Below, piece after piece: positions 47,222 through 58,903 of a stretch of DNA of 64,000 nt. Within the stretch, counting starts at the first letter, position 1; each line of letters begins with the position of its first letter. Source of the stretch: Lathyrus oleraceus (lineage: Eukaryota; Streptophyta; Magnoliopsida; Fabales; Fabaceae); NCBI RefSeq assembly GCF_024323335.1, contig NC_066581.1, positions 36,598,699 to 36,662,698 on the forward strand, in the 5' to 3' direction. The notes under the pieces are model-generated. The model worked only from the letters and a program-made list of their open reading frames with translations. It ran no database searches and was not told where the DNA came from. The position numbers and the translations under genes were made by a program.

Positions 47222-47434
47222 ATGCGTAGGGGTGCTAATACCTTCCCTTCGCATAACCGACTCCCGAACCCAAGATTTGGTTGTGAGACCCCGTCTTGTC
47301 CTTTCCTTTTTCAGGTTTACTTCGAGCGTTTCCTTTCCCTCCTTTGGGATGAATAACGCACGGTGGCGACTCTCCTGTCATTCTCTTTTGCCGGTTGTTT
47401 TTTTCGCACACTGTATTTTTCAGGTTGCGACAGC

Positions 47435-47452
47435 TGGCGACTCTGTTGGGGA
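47435..47452 (+). other. E3 primer binding site
   Basis: TGGCGACTCTGTTGGGGA, two bases after the LTR end; one base different from E1. Confidence 0.85.
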
Positions 47453-48640
47453 CATGATTACCCTAAGCGAGTCCCTCCTAGCTTTTGTAGTTTGTTTGTT
47501 TATTGGGTGTTCATGCTGTTGTACAGTTATTTAGTTACCTGCTTTACCTTATTACATTGTGTACATATCATTGTTGTATCTGTTGGCTGGCTATGGCTGC
47601 TTGGTGATCTTTGTGAGATGAGTTCTATACCCGAACTCGAGTGCACTTAAGATAGGAGAATGACATAGTCCTGTCAACTTGTGTGGAGTATTCCTTAGCG
47701 AGTTGACTTGCAAGCCCATTCACTTGGTGGAGGTCATGTTGAGATCAATAATGTCACATAAGTAAGTTGTGGTTAGACATTACTTGTTCCAATATAGACC
47801 TAAGAAGCCAAGGACCTTAGTTTACCTAACCCATCTTGGCCTATTCGTAGGACGTAGTGCGAAAGTCGTTCAAATGTAAGATTTGATACGATTGTTACGC
47901 GATACTACACTCATAAGAGTCTCTCTTGAGAATATTGTTGGAATACGAGTAGTCGTTCCTCTGATAATATCCGAAAGATGGGATTATGACTATGGGAACC
48001 TTTTGTAGAACATGTTTGGCAGGTTTAAACCTTAGTACACTCCTTTTGGGTGGTTCTTAACCTAAACTCCATGCTCGTGACTTGCGACAAACCCTTGATT
48101 CATGGTTGATCCGATCAGGTATCCTTAATATCAATGAAACTCGGGTGTTGATAAGGTGTAAACCATAATCCACCAAAATGGGTGGTTGATATTAAGGATA
48201 ACATGATCCATCCCATGACCTTTGTTTGGTGTACTCTTAATTTCTCTCCAGACAGTGCAACCTGACAGATGTTCAAGCAGATACAGCAATCCTGATTGAC
48301 ATGCCACTGCATTGCATTCACATCGTTGCATCACATCATTTGCATTCATATCATTTAACACATGTTTATCCATTTCTGTGGGGTTTATATCTTCTACTTG
48401 ATTCTAGTCGGAATTTTCTTGGTTCTCATCAACGGCTTAGTCTTTTTTTTTACACTATTTATCAAATGTGAGACTGGAATCAAGGGGGTAGAATACTCTT
48501 GGAATTGATAAACATGTCATTGCATTTGCATAGTCATCCGCATGTCTTGCATAACAGGTACCGCCACAGTGTTCTCAGTTTGTTTGGTGTCCCACTAGCA
48601 GGATAGCTGACTCAGGCATTCACCGATACGGTACCCGGAG
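47453..48640 (+). other. E3 leader, with conserved stem-loop
   Basis: No gene and no ORF1. Colinear with the E2 leader. A perfect 15-bp inverted repeat pairs 48120-48134 with 48186-48200 around a 51-nt loop containing CCATAATCCACCAAAATGG. Confidence 0.75.
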
Positions 48641-50275
48641 GAACCAACAGAGAGTAATGGAAAGCCTACAGAGGCAGAGCTCGCCGAGATGAAGATTCGC
48701 ATGAATCAATTCATGGATTTGGTTCAAGGGGTGGCTCAAGGACAGCAGGAGCTTAGATTATTTTTTGCAGAAGGATCCCCCTATTACTCAACCGGAGACG
48801 TTGGCTGATCCTCCAGCTGGAGAGGCTAATGGTCCCAATGGACCGGGGCCTATCCCAATCCTACATGTCACCTCCGGTCAACAACCCATTCAGGATGGTC
48901 AGGATGATCAGTTCCCCTTGCTTCAGGAAGACTTTGGCATGGACCCCATGTTTAGAAGATTGGAAGAAAGGTTGAAGGCAGTGGAAGGACAGAATCCTCT
49001 GGGAGTAGATGTTGCTGACTTGGGGCTGGTCCCAGGTGTGAGGGTGCCACCGAAATTCAAGGTCTCGATATTCGACAAATACAATGGCAGCTCTTGCCCC
49101 AAAACTCACGTGCAAGCCTATTTCCGTAAAATGGTTGCATACTCTGATGACGAGAAGCTACTTATGTACTTCTTCCAGGATAGCCTAGCTGGGGCATCCT
49201 TGGAATGGTATATGAGGCTGGACAGAGCCCACATCCGTTGCTGGAGGGATTTGGCAGAAGCTTTCGTGAAGCAGTATCAGTATAATGCAGACATGGCTCC
49301 GGACAGAACTCAACTTCAGAATCTGTCTCTTAAAAGCAATGAGTGCTTCAGGGAATACGCTCAACGCTGGAGGGATACACCTTCCCGTGTTCAGCCTCCT
49401 ATGTTGGAAAAGGAAATGGCCAACATGTTCATGAATACGCTGCCTGAACCTTACTTGGAGCGTCTGGTAGGTTGCAATGCTTCCAACTTTGCTGATGTGG
49501 TCTCTACTGGAGAAAGGGTGGAGAATTACCTAAAGACATACAAGATCCAGAGTGGAGGTGGATCCTCATCAGGGTGAAGAAGCCGTTCATTCAGGGACAG
49601 AAGAGAAGAGAAGGGATGCAAATGCCATATCTTCTTATCAGAACAGGGATAACCGAAGGAATAATTTTCAGAATTATCATCAGCAACCGTATGTTGCGGC
49701 TGTGACCATTCCAGCTGCAGCACCACTACAACAACAACAATCACAACGTCAACCAGCTCAGTATCAACAGCAGCAACAACCGGGTAACAGACCCGCTTAT
49801 CAACAGAGGCAAAGGATGATGGACCGGCGTTTCGACACCCTTCCAATGTCGTACGCCCAGTTGCTTTCTAGTCTTCAACAACTACAACTTGTGCAATTAC
49901 GCACTCTGGCTCCTCCTGTTGGTAGACTTCCGGTGGGTTACGACGCCAACGCTAGGTGTAGCTTCCACTCTGGGGCACCTGGCCATGACATTGAGAACTG
50001 CAAAGCTTTTAAGCACGTAGTTCAGGACCTCATAGATTCAAAAGGCCATCGACCTTGCACCAGCTCCGAATGTCGTCAACAATCCCATGCCCCAGCATGG
50101 TGGAGCCAACGTTAACATGGTTGAAGGAGAAGTCAAATTAGTCTCTGCGGTCAACAAAGAAGATGGGGATAGTGATTGTGACATTGACAACTGGGTGCGT
50201 CCGAGGATCCCGGGTGAAGTCATCAACAATTGGTCTTCTGAAGAGATTATCCAAGTCACTCTTCTTGAAGAGTAA
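48641..50275 (+). pseudogene. gag: E3 gag, frameshifted, protease deleted
   Basis: Gag parts are recognisable: AELAEMKIRMNQFMDLVQGVAQG near 48690, the capsid region FDKYNGSSCPKTHV to WRDLAEAFVKQYQYN (about 49070-49290), a Gln-rich stretch and the zinc knuckle CSFHSGAPGHDIENC near 49960. Frame breaks occur near 48680, 48763, 49577, 49610 and 50042. After NPMPQHGGANVNMVEG the sequence jumps to the extreme C-terminus SDCDIDNWVRP. About 1.6 kb present in E1, including the DTG protease, is missing. It ends at the intron donor. Confidence 0.9.
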
Positions 50276-50518
50276 TTTTCTTTGTTTATTCATGCATATC
50301 CAAGTCTTACGTTCCGCCCAGGGCGTAATGACTCATTGTAGGGCCCATCTATGTGACACTTGCATTTTTATCATAAATAAAGGACGTATTTTTGCATTCA
50401 AATATTTCGTTCCCTGTCTTTCTATTTTTGCAGTTTTTCAAAATAAAAAAATGGCAATGTTTTGTTTAGTTTTCACTTCTTGTTCACACTCATAAGCACA
50501 TACCATCACTCATGCAGA
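50272..50518 (+). other. Putative intron between gag and pol of E3
   Basis: Donor GA/GTAATT at 50272, acceptor ATGCAG/A ending at 50518, 247 bp. Same phase and boundary sequence as E1. Internal hairpin TTACG/CGTAA (50307-50328) is a paired change from CTACG/CGTAG in E1. GGACGTATTTTTGCA (50382-50396) is complementary to 54535-54550. Confidence 0.75.
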
Positions 50519-53500
50519 TGCACAACATCGGATCCTATTGATAACGGTTCTGCTATGGCTCGCTTCGACTTTGAAAATCCAATCTTTCAAGCTGAAGAAG
50601 AGGGTGATGAAGACTGTGAACTCCCTGAAGAACTTACCAGGTTATTAAAACAGGAAGAAAGGGTTGTTCAACCGCATCAAGAGTCTGTTGAAGTGATTAA
50701 TCTCGGCACCGAGGACGCCAAGAGAGAAATCAAGATAGGGGCTGTTTTGAGAGATGATGTGAAGAAAGGGCTGATTGAATTGCTGCAAGAATACGTTGAC
50801 ATCTTCGCCTGGTCTTATCAGGACATGCCCGGGCTGGACACAGACATCGTGGTACACCGCTTGCCTCTCAAAGAAGGTTGTCCTCCGGTCAAGCAGAAAC
50901 TCAGAAGAACAAGACCAGAGATGGCTGTCAAGATAAAGGAAGAAGTACAAAAGCAGTTGGATGCAGGGTTTCTAGCAGTCACCAATTATCCGCCATGGGT
51001 TGCAAACATCGTCCCAGTACCTAAGAAGGATGGAAAGGTACGGATGTGTGTCGACTACCGGGATCTGAACAGAGCTAGCCCTAAAGATGATTTCCCATTA
51101 CCTCACATCGACGTTTTGGTGGATAATACAGCTCAGTTCTCGGTATTCTCTTTCATGGATGGCTTTTCTGGCTATAACCAAATCAAGATGGCACCAGAGG
51201 ACATGGAAAAGACAACTTTCATAACCCCATGGGGCACTTTCTGCTACAAGGTGATGCCGTTTGGTCTGAAAAATGTCGGAGCAACATATCAGCGAGCGAT
51301 GGTGACTTTGTTCCATGATATGATTCATCATGAAATCGAGGTTTATGTGGATGATATGATTGCCAAATCTCAGACAGAAGAAGAACATTTGGTGAATTTG
51401 TAGAAACTGTTTGAGCGTTTGAGGAAATTCAAACTGAGACTTAATCCGAACAAGTGCACTTTCGGGGTGAGATCGGGAAAATTGCTGGGTTTTATTGTTA
51501 GCGGAAAAGGGATTGAGGTGGATCCTGACAAAGTGAAAGCAATACAGGAAATGCCTGAGCCAAGAACAGAGAAGCAAGTCCGTAGTTTCTTAGGGAGTTG
51601 AACTACATTGCAAGGTTCATCTCTCACCTAACAACCACGTGTGAGCCAATTTTCAAATTGTTGAGGAAAGATCAGGCTATCAGGTGGAATGAAGATTGTC
51701 AAAGGGCTTTCGAGAAGATAAAAGAGTATCTACAGAAACCTCCGATCCTTATACCTCCAGTTCCTGGGAGACCTCTGATAATGTACCTATCAGTGACTGA
51801 GAACTCGATGGGGTGTGTATTGGGACAGCATGACGAGTCTGGTCGAAAAGAGCATGCCATATACTACCTTAGCAAAAAGTTTACCGACTGTGAAGTCAAA
51901 TATTCGCAGCTTGAGAAAACTTGCTGTGCTTTGGCCTGGGCTGCTCGCCGACTGAGGCAGTATATGTTGAACCATACTACCTTGTTGATTTCTAAGATGG
52001 ATCCAGTGAAGTACATCTTTGAGAAGCCGGCTCTCACCGGACGTGTTGCCCGTTGGCAGATGATTTTAACAGAGTATGATATTCAGTACACGTCACAGAA
52101 GGCCATCAAAGGGAGTATTCTGTCAGACTACCTTGCCGAGCAACCAATTGATGATTATGAGCCAATGAAGTTTGAATTCCCTGATGAAGACATCATGTTC
52201 CTCAAGATGAAAGACTGTGAAGAGCCAGTTGTTGAGGAGGGACCTGATCCAAACGAAAAGTGGACTTTGTTGTTTGATGGGGCTGTCAATGCTAGAGGTA
52301 GTGGAATTGGCGCTGTCATTACTACTCCGAAAGGTGCCCACATGCCTTTCACCGCTCGTTTGACTTTTGAGTGCACAAATAACGAAGCTGAGTACGAGGC
52401 ATGTATCTTGGGTATTGAGCAAGCCATTGATCTGAGAATCAAGACTCTGGACATCTTCGGAGATTCAGCTCTGGTGATCAATCAAGTGAATGGTGATTGG
52501 AATACTCTCCAGCCCACTCTGGTCCCCTACAGAGACTACACGAGAAGACTGTTGACTTTCTTCACAACAGTAAAATTGTATCATATACCTCGTGATGAGA
52601 ACCAGATGGCAGACGCACTTGCTACTCTATCCTCCATGATTAAGGTAATTCGTTGGAACCATGCTCCCAGGATCGATGTGATGCGCCTTGACAGGGCCGC
52701 GTATGTGTTTGTTGCTGAACTGGTAGTCGATGACAAGCCCTGGTATCACGATATCAAGTGCTTTCTGAAGAATCAAGAGTACCCTGCAGGGGAACCCAAC
52801 AATGACAGAAAGACTTTGAGAAGATTGGCAGGCAGTTTCTTCTTGAACAAAGACGATGTGCTATATAAGAGGAACTTCGACATGGTTTTGCTCAGATGCG
52901 TGGACAGACACGAGGCGGACATGTTAATGCAAGAAGTTCATGAAGGTTCCTTCGGTACTCATGTCGGCGGACATGCAATGGCTAAGAAATTGTTGAGAGC
53001 GGGTTATTATTGGATGACCATGGAATCAGATTGTTTCAAGTATGCTCGGAAGTGTCATAAATGCCAGATTTATGCTGATAAGGTGCATGTACCGCCGAAT
53101 CCTCTGAATGTGATGTCTTCGCCGTGGCTGTTTGCCATGTGGGGCATTGACATGATTGGAAAGATTGAGCCGACTGCTTCCAATGGGCATCGCTTCATCC
53201 TTGTTGCCATCGACTATTTCACCAAGTGGGTCGAGGCAGCGTCGTTCGCGAATGTCACCAGACATGTGGTTGCCCGTTTCATCAAGAAAGAAATCATTTG
53301 TCGCTATGGGATTCCCGAAAGAATCATTATTGATAATGGTTCTAATCTCAACAACAAAATGATGAAGGAGTTGTGTCAGAACTTCAACATTCAGCATCAC
53401 AATTCTTCCCCTTACCGCCCTAAGATGAACGGCGCTGTTGAGGCGGCAAATAAGAACATAAAGAAGATTGTGCAGAAGATGGTCGTCACGTACAGAGATT

Positions 53501-53991
53501 GGCATGAGATGCTACCTTTCGCCTTGCATGGGTACCGCACTTCAGTACGTACATCGACCGGGGCAACCCCTTACTCCCTTGTGTATGGTATGGAAGCAGT
53601 CCTACCTGTTGAAGTGGAGATTCCTTCCCTAAGAGTCTTGTTGGATGTCAAGCTAGACGAAGCTGAATGGATTCGGACAAGGTTCAATGAGTTGAGTCTT
53701 ATCGAAGAGAAGCGAATGACAGCCATTTGTCATGGGCAGTTGTATCAGAGTCGGATGAAGAGAGCTTTTGATCAGAAGGTGCGTCCTCGTTGTTTCCAAG
53801 TCGGAGATTTAGTGTTGAAAAGGATCCTTCCTCCTCAGACAGATCACAGGGGCAAGTGGACTCCTAACTATGATGGACCGTATATTGTCACCAAGGTTTT
53901 TGATGGTGGGGCCTTAATACTTGCAACTATGGATGGTGAAAACTTCACTTCCCCTATGAACTCAGACGCAGTTAAAAAATACTTCGCATAA
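50519..53991 (+). pseudogene. pol: E3 pol: RT, RNase H, second RNase H, integrase
   Basis: Open from the intron acceptor; MARFDFENPIFQAEEEGDED near 50555 begins the part shared with E1. RT: VRMCVDYRDLN near 51040 and YVDDM near 51350. A TAG at 51401-51403 replaces a Gln codon and a one-base loss near 51595 shifts the frame; from 51598 the frame is open to 53991 for 797 codons. Those hold RNase H (MYLSVTENSMGCVLGQ), the second RNase H (FDGAVNARG, NEAEYEA, GDSALV, MADALA) and integrase (HEGSFGTHVGGH, CHKCQIYADK, WGIDMIG, IIDNGSN, GAVEAANK). The region 51740-52140 is almost identical to E1 at 11185-11590, more alike than sequences on either side, which hints at gene conversion or a recent recombination. 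Confidence 0.92.
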
Positions 53992-54001
53992 AATAGACCC
54001 G

Positions 54002-54191
54002 CTGGACAGTAAAAAAGAGTAGTCCAGGCAAAAATGGGCGTCCCGGCGAACCAAGAAAATGAAAGGGTTCGGGCAAAAATTAGGGACAAAAATAAAAAAA
54101 TATTGTACACCCGGTAAGTTGAAAACCTGAAAAGGCAACTTAGGCAAAAATGGGTATCCCGGTGGATCGAAAACCCGAAAAGGGCGATCTA
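54002..54191 (+). promoter_or_regulatory. Four-stem inverted-repeat array after E3 integrase
   Basis: CTGGAC/GTCCAG (54002-54027), CGAACC/GGTTCG (54047-54071), TAAGTTG/CAACTTA (54115-54142), TGGATCG/CGATCTA (54163-54191). The third stem differs from E1 on both sides and remains paired. Confidence 0.55.
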
Positions 54192-55512
54192 GGAAAAAGT
54201 TAGGGATTAAGCGAATGACTGCGTTCTGAGTAGTTCTGAATCTCATCTCGTGCCAATGACTGGAAATTTTTGAAGGATAGGAAACAGTCCAATCACTCTT
54301 TCAGAAAGCTGATCATCTGGAGGATCTTGAAGACAGGCAAGTCATAGCAGAATTGGAACCCAATAGAAATCCATTTCACATTGCCATTAGATTAATTTAT
54401 GTTTTTATCTATTGTGCGATTACCTCTTTCCAGGGATTGCTTCTTAATGTAAATGCCTATTCAGAGGCCATTCAATCAATAAAATCATGTTATTCAGTAT
54501 ATCTCTGTTTTCATTTTCATTTTACTGTTTTGTTTGCAAAAATGACGTCCGAATTTTTGATAAACATTGCATCATGACACATAAGGGCTTTACAGGTACA
54601 TGCTTAATAAACATTTAAAATTGCTGTAAATTTTAAGTGCTTTGGATCGTCTATTCAGAACAGATACCCTCGGGGCATTTCCTTAAAATCCCCTGCAGAT
54701 GATCGTGAATATCTTCCCCAATGAAGTCGCCAACAGACGAATCTGGTGTCTTATCCCTGCAGAGCTGATCAGAGTGTTGGATTCTTCAATCCCCAGCAGG
54801 TTCTCACCACTGTACTTCCCCAAGCGTTTGTTTCAGGACATACACTCCCCAGCGGAGTTGACAGTGCCAGACTGTATGTTCCCAGCAGAAGTGGCTGCTC
54901 CTTAGAGTTCGATGCCAGATCGATAATCCCAATGCCAGATCCATGGTTTCTTTCCTTGAAGCAGAACCTCGGTACCGTATCAGTGTTTGCTCCCCCTGCT
55001 GAGTCATCTCTCGCAAATCGTGGTTGCCAGAACCATTGTAGCTTTCCTCAGCAGCAGGCTTCCAATGCCATTCTTTCCCCGATCAGAGTCTCGGTATGGC
55101 CAGAACACCGCATGGCTAGTCATCTCCCCACAGAGTTCATTGTGGTGTGTATCTCCAACAGCCTTGCCAGGGTCCAGAAGATGGTGATCATTTCCCCAGT
55201 AGATCCCCTTGCCTCGGCTTGGCATTCTACCCAGCATTTCGCATCCCTGCATGTAGAATCATATTGCATTGCATCCTTCCAAATCGCGTAGCATTTCCAT
55301 TTTCATGGAGTATTACGCCATTGAAAAATTCAAACATACGCATGTAAGCATAAAACATTCTCGGTATCCCAAGTGATAAGCTAGAAGTTGTTTCCAGTAC
55401 TCAGACTGAAGATTGTTCATGACTTACCTTTGTTATCCCCAGCAAGTGTCATTGGCCCATGCGCCGCCTCTATTATCATTCCCTATTTCTGCCAATGCTG
55501 AGAGGCATGAAA

Positions 55513-55920
55513 TTTTCCGATATTCAGATCGAAGAAGTTTCCGACGTTCAGGTCGATGCAACTTGTGGCATTCAGGCCAGTTTTCCGGTATCCAGACCGA
55601 AGTGGCATTCAGGCCAGTTTTCCGATGTTCAGATCGAAGAAGTTTCCGATGTTCAGGTCGATGCAACTTATGGCATTCAGGCCAGTTTTCCGGTATCCAG
55701 ACCGAAGTGGCATTCATGCCAATTTTCCGATATTCAGATCGAAGAAGTTTCCGACGTTCAGGTCGATGCAACTTGTGGCATTCAGGCCAATTTTCCGATG
55801 TTCAGATCAAAGAAGTTTCCGACGTTCAGGTCGATGCAACTTGTGGCATTCAGGCCAATTTTCCGATGTTCAGATCGAAGTCATTTCCAGTATTCAGACT
55901 GATGAGCGGCATTCAGGCCA
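55513..55920 (+). repeat. Tandem repeat with 105-bp and 68-bp units
   Basis: Units starting TTTTCCGAT at 55513, 55618, 55723, 55791 and 55859, giving lengths 105, 105, 68, 68 and a partial. The long unit is the short unit plus a 37-bp diverged sub-repeat beginning TTTTCCGGTATCCAG. Long ORFs across it (up to 189 codons) are products of the repeat. Confidence 0.9.
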
Positions 55921-56162
55921 TGGTTATTTCTGTGTTACCATTTATTTTGGTATCCAGTTTAACATTCTTTTTCGATATTTAGACTGACTCTCACCGTACC
56001 AGACGGATTCTTCTTTCAAGACCACCTCTTTGCCGATTCTGACAGACATTGTTACTTCACTTCACTTCAGTGCAAATTTTTGGGCTTTTATTGTATTCAA
56101 TCCCTTGATACCTCGAAAGCACGAAAGCCGCTGCTATCTTCTTTCCAGGTCTCCAGGTGATT

Positions 56163-56174
56163 GAATAGGGGCAG
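56163..56174 (+). other. E3 polypurine tract
   Basis: GAATAGGGGCAG, identical to E1, one base before the 3' LTR. Confidence 0.8.
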
Positions 56175-56175
56175 C

Positions 56176-57070
56176 TGTAATACCCCAAAATTTACCCTTC
56201 ATTTTTCCTGAAAAAAAAAAAAAAAAAAAAAAACGAAAAAAAAAAAAAGAAAAAAAAAATTAATTAATTAATTAATTAATTAATTAATTAAATAAATAAA
56301 TAAAATAAATAAATAAAATATAACAAATTATTTTGGACTTGGGTCTCCCTCATTTGAGCCCACTACCCATGAAAATCAGTCTATAAATACTGAAGTTTCA
56401 GTAGAGGAGTGACACTTGGAGTTACACTTGGAGTTACACTGGGAGATTCACTGGAGAAAGAAGGAAGAGAAGCAAAACACTCTGAGGTTTCCTTGGAACA
56501 AAACCCTGAGGAAAAAGATAGTGAGAGAAAAACCAATAGAGTTCAGAGCAACCTCCAAACCCTGAAGGGAACTCAACTACACAGAATCACCTCTGCCTCA
56601 CATAAACCCTGAAGGGAACTCAACTTGTAAACCTCACGGGTGCAACTCAATTTCAATCAAGCTCTCCAATCAGGTTTGCCCTATATCCATCATCTTTATG
56701 CCTTTTATTTGAATGCTCTAAATGTATGAGGTATTATGGGTGAATTTGATACCTTTTTTGTGAGCCTTTTGTGAATTTTGATGGAATTATTCATGTGGTT
56801 ACATTTTGATTTAGGGGCAACTCTGGGTTACCCTATTTTGTTTCTCTAACCTGTCTTTGTGTTTCCATGGCATTGTTTTCTCTTGATTTCATCCTGCTGC
56901 TCTAACCCTTTGTCGAGTTTTGTGAGGGCTCACATGGCTTTCGCAGAGACACTCGCGTGGTTTCCCACTTTATTTGTGGGATACCCCCTGGAGTTTTATT
57001 CTGATTATTCGTGTTGACTGATTTTCTTTGACGGTCCAGCTGGAGACATTTCAGGGTTTCTTGCCCCTTT
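56176..57070 (+). repeat. E3 3' LTR, left part
   Basis: Matches 45683-46613 closely. Broken at TTGCCCCTTT, where E4 begins; the remaining ~850 bp lie right of the window. Confidence 0.92.
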
Positions 57071-57775
57071 TGTAACACCCTTCTAAAATACCCCAAATAT
57101 TTAATTAAAAATAATAAACATATAACAATTCAGAGTAATTATGCCATTCAAGGGTGTCACATAATTATTCACACCATTCAACAATATAACGGTCATGCTC
57201 TTTTATTAATTCAAAACATAAACATTTGCATAAAACGCAGCGGATAGAGATCTCCTCAATCATGTAAAACATGTAACATTCACATGTAAATTATTCAACA
57301 ACATAAAACATCCCATCCCGATGTTACATCTATCAGAGCACGACCCACTAAGGAGACTACACTAGACTCCAAGCATTCGCTTCTACTCAACTCATTTCTC
57401 GTTACCTGAAAAATAGTTGTAAGGGTGAGTTCCTCAATCAATATAATAAGCATTATAGAATATAATGTCATGTTAAGCAATTTAACACATTAATCACCCT
57501 AATCGCAACATACAATCAGTAACAGCACATCAGCTCAACCTCATGCTCAACACCAACATAAAACACAAGTATAATCTCAAATCATACTCCATAACAACAC
57601 AAACACACGTATAATATTGGAATACATCCATTCATATTATACGCCATACATACATTATGCAATGAGACTCCACACATGCGGTACCGACTATTCTTGAACA
57701 TATAGTTCAAGCTCACCGATCCCTCCAGATACGGCTACTAAGCTCACTAGTCCCACTCATTTGAGACCTAGTTAC

Positions 57776-57981
57776 TCACTCACTAATTCCTCACCATGGG
57801 AATTAGCTACAGCCCCGAAGGCTAGACTATGCACACTAATCATCTAGCATGCAAACATCAACAACAACCCACAATGGTTCACTCACTAATTCCTCACCAT
57901 GGGAATTAGCTACAGCCCCTAAGGCTATGCTATGCACGCTAATCATCTAGCAATGCAACATCAACAACAATTCACAATGGA
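57776..57981 (-). repeat. 103-bp tandem duplication in the E4 LTR
   Basis: CACTAATTCCTCACCATGGG occurs at 57781 and 57884; following sequence matches with a few substitutions and indels. Confidence 0.85.
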
Positions 57982-58259
57982 CACATGCTCACACTCTAAG
58001 CCATACAACAGTCCATTCACAATTACATGCATAATATATACATTCATAGCATTATGCACATCATCATACATCATTAACACATGTATCAACACATCATTAT
58101 CATGTCAATCAATTAAACACAGTATTAGCACACTCTACTAATACCTATACTGCTCAAAACAGCGGGAAATAATCCCTATTACATCATACGCCAACATAGG
58201 CCAACTCTCAATTATGTACACAACATTAAAAAGCCAATTTTTCCACTCTGCAACAGTGT

Positions 58260-58903
58260 TAACCGGTTAACGCCCTGGGTTAACCGGTTAACGCAGGCAA
58301 AAACACATTTTCTGGCAAAACGCAACAGTGTTAACCGGTTAACGCCCTGGGTTAACCGGTTAACGCAGGCAAAACAGCACCTTTTCACAATTCAAAACAG
58401 TGTTAACCGGTTAACACCCTGGGTTAACCGGTTAACGCAGACAAAACAGCAGTTCGTGCGCTAACACAAGGCAGAATGCAAAATTCTCCGCATTTTCCGC
58501 CGTTGGAGGACTTCCGGACCTCCGATTCCGATTCCGTAAAAAGCTATACGTTCGGAATTTCACAACTAACCCAAACACAAATTCAATTACAGTCTAAATA
58601 CAATTTATCCAACATAATTCTTCAGCATCAATAATCCCAATTAGGGTCAAATTAACGGCTTATCACTACCCATCACATATTATCCCATAATACCCATTAA
58701 TCGACGATAAACCCCCCTTACCTGATTAATCCGGCGAATCTCAAGCTCCAAGCTCTTCTCTTCTCCAACTTTCTTCCTCTTGCTCTGCCTCTTGCCCTTT
58801 TCCTCTTTCACGATCGCTTCTCTGCTTTTTCACGTAAAAACCTTTTTACTCCAAATGCAGTGTTAACCGGTTAACACCCTGGGTTAACCGGTTAACGCAG
58901 ACA
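58260..58903 (-). promoter_or_regulatory. Array of paired 14-bp palindromes GTTAACCGGTTAAC
   Basis: Four pairs, near 58260, 58330, 58402 and 58862 (eight palindromes). Within each pair a CCCTGG spacer separates the copies. The palindrome is perfectly self-complementary. It resembles a binding site for a dimeric protein; its place relative to the transcription start is uncertain because TATA-like motifs exist on both sides (about 58031-58040 and 59340-59350). Confidence 0.7.

Larger units (their letters stand above)
45683..47432 (+). repeat. E3 5' LTR (1750 bp)
   Basis: TGTAATACCCC to TTGCGACA. It begins like LTR-A but after about 35 bp changes to an A-rich tract, and is only 1.75 kb against 4.3-5.2 kb for the others. 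TATAAATA at 45926-45933. Two hairpin modules at 46980-47119 and the AGTA hairpin at 47206-47221 are retained. A TGGCGACTCT copy at 47364-47373 precedes the real primer site by 71 bp. Confidence 0.93.
53992..56162 (+). other. E3 3' UTR
   Basis: No gene. It contains the four-stem array (54002-54191), TGCAAAAATGACGTCC (54535-54550), about ten CCCCAGCAG-type repeats between 54711 and 55450, such as TCCCCAGCGGAGTTGAC at 54847, and a tandem array at 55513-55920. The CGGTAA hairpins of E1 are absent. Confidence 0.75.
45683..57070 (+). mobile_element. E3: defective Ogre/Tat-type element with short LTRs
   Basis: Order: 5' LTR, primer site, leader, gag without protease, intron, pol, 3' UTR, polypurine tract, 3' LTR cut by E4. 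It has no ORF1 and lacks the central gag-pro region. Upstream flank CATAC (45678-45682) should be the target duplication; the right copy is out of view. The 5' and 3' LTR starts are nearly identical apart from the A-rich tract, so it moved recently although defective. Confidence 0.92.

Noticed and set aside
55413..55987. Three overlapping long + strand ORFs (up to 189 codons)
   Set aside because: All are open because the 105/68-bp tandem repeat lacks stops; repetitive composition and no homology recognised.
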